Positions 5,034 through 5,499 of a stretch of 5,499 nucleotides of DNA are shown in pieces. The notes under the pieces were generated by a model. It ran no database searches. It was given only the letters and a program-made list of their open reading frames with translations, and was not told the DNA's origin. Origin of the DNA: JAZSQZ01 sp045538175 (GTDB taxonomy: Bacteria; Bacillota; Clostridia; Christensenellales; UBA1242); NCBI GenBank assembly GCA_045538175.1, contig JAZSQZ010000134.1:1-5499 (forward strand), in the 5' to 3' direction. Numbering within the stretch: position 1 is the first letter of the stretch; each line of letters begins with the position of its first letter. Made by a program: the position numbers and the translations under genes.

Positions 5034-5499
5034 TGTAAACGAATGAAACAACCTTGATTGTTTTAGTAGATTGAAAAATTTGGGAAGATATTTCAATTCC
5101 TTCTAATTCTTGTTCTTGTAATTTAACCAAAAAAGATTACACCCAATTCCCGTCTGAACTAGAATTAAGAAGGACTCATACATCAAAACACGGTAACTGA
5201 CGAAAGCCGTAAACACCTAGAAGTGTGGAGGTGGGAATAGCCCTGAAAATATGTGTTTGATAACATTCTTAGTTGTCAGACCACGCAGGATTATCGTGTA
5301 CTCAATATATCAAACTATTTGGAAGAACCATATGCTATGTGATGTTTCATTTAAGTGGTATATTGGATTACTGTTAGTGGAAAGAACTAAGATGCTATGT
5401 GAGTGTTTCCATTAGTTAAGTAGTACAAGATGCTTAACCAAAAATGGTTTCTTATTGAATTGGTGATAATAATCTTTGCAGACCGATTAGGAACTATAT
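5034..5499 (+). ncRNA. Putative large structured noncoding RNA, 3' end beyond the window
   Basis: At least 465 nt follow a good promoter with no ORF above a few residues that looks coding; no tRNA, tmRNA, RNase P or group I/II intron signature was seen. Complementary segments are dense: hairpin 5046-5051/5058-5063; 5070-5076/5091-5097 (7 bp); 5099-5115/5156-5173 (16 bp with one mismatch and one bulge), which encloses hairpin 5117-5122/5136-5141; 5182-5191/5253-5261; 5214-5218/5229-5233; 5282-5285/5295-5298; 5415-5420/5433-5438; and 5436-5440/5445-5449. Loop 5080-5084 can pair with 5142-5146. Size and phage-like setting recall the large ornate RNAs GOLLD and ROOL, but I cannot match their consensus from memory, so the class is open. 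Its role is unknown. Confidence 0.62.
5321..5425 (+). repeat. Imperfect tandem repeat of about 60 nt within the putative RNA
   Basis: Unit 1 (5321-5360) and unit 2 (5379-5425) share the order GGAAgAAC-ATGCTATGTGA-TGTTTC-AT-TTAAGT-GTA. The 11-mer ATGCTATGTGA is exact at 5332-5342 and 5392-5402 (period 60). In unit 1 ACCA (5327-5330) can pair with TGGT (5356-5359); in unit 2 the matching bases are ACTA (5386-5389) and TAGT (5421-5424). Small insertions separate the units. Confidence 0.7.

Noticed and set aside
4671..5051. Repeat of GAATGAAACAA at 4671-4681 and 5041-5051
   Set aside because: Only 11 bp of AT-rich sequence, with a related 9-mer inside a gene near 1647; not enough to claim a shared element, though both lie in hairpin arms.
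5034..5499. tRNA, tmRNA, RNase P RNA, group I or II intron, or CRISPR array at the right end
   Set aside because: No T-loop GGTTCGA-type signature, no tmRNA end motif, no intron core or domain V, and only two imperfect repeat units without regular spacers.

Overview
The window is AT-rich, tightly packed with short genes and contains no recognisable housekeeping gene. Together with an HNH nuclease, a small radical-SAM enzyme, many unrecognised proteins of 70-220 residues and a promoter in front of almost every gene or gene pair, this suggests a bacteriophage or phage-like element. The host cannot be named. Shine-Dalgarno sequences of the AAGGAG/GAGG type precede most starts. The six best promoters all read TTGACA (once TTTACA), exactly 17 bp, then TAnnTT, so the -10 box differs somewhat from the classical TATAAT.

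Layout. (1) 2-829: the 3' part of an SPL-like radical-SAM gene whose 5' end lies outside the window. (2) 854-890: a terminator hairpin fused to a promoter that serves an HNH endonuclease gene and a small beta-rich protein (918-1703). (3) 1731-1758: a two-way terminator, then two minus-strand genes of unknown function (1740-2105 and 2056-2277) read from a promoter at 2314-2286. (4) From a divergent promoter at 2366-2394, two overlapping genes for helical proteins (2423-3287). (5) 3381-3881: a coiled-coil protein with a Cys/Gly/His cluster, from its own promoter. (6) 3891-3944: a second terminator/promoter fusion, then a basic protein with an H1-like Lys/Ala/Pro tail (3995-4663). (7) 4671-4714: a terminator overlapped by a competing hairpin, then a small membrane protein (4731-4970). 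(8) 4999-5499: a promoter followed by about 465 nt without a meaningful ORF but rich in long complementary segments, pseudoknot-capable loops and an internal structured repeat. This is most likely a large structured noncoding RNA running off the right edge.

Two things stand out. First, the putative noncoding RNA: large ornate RNAs such as GOLLD and ROOL are known from phages and prophages, and this could be a member, a relative or a new class. Second, the promoters: in all six cases the -35 box sits inside an inverted repeat, and in at least two of them that repeat is also the terminator of the preceding gene. Codon use also splits the window. The genes from 2423 to 4663 use AAG for nearly all lysines, while the radical-SAM, minus-strand and membrane-protein genes use AAA freely, so the former are probably the strongly expressed ones.
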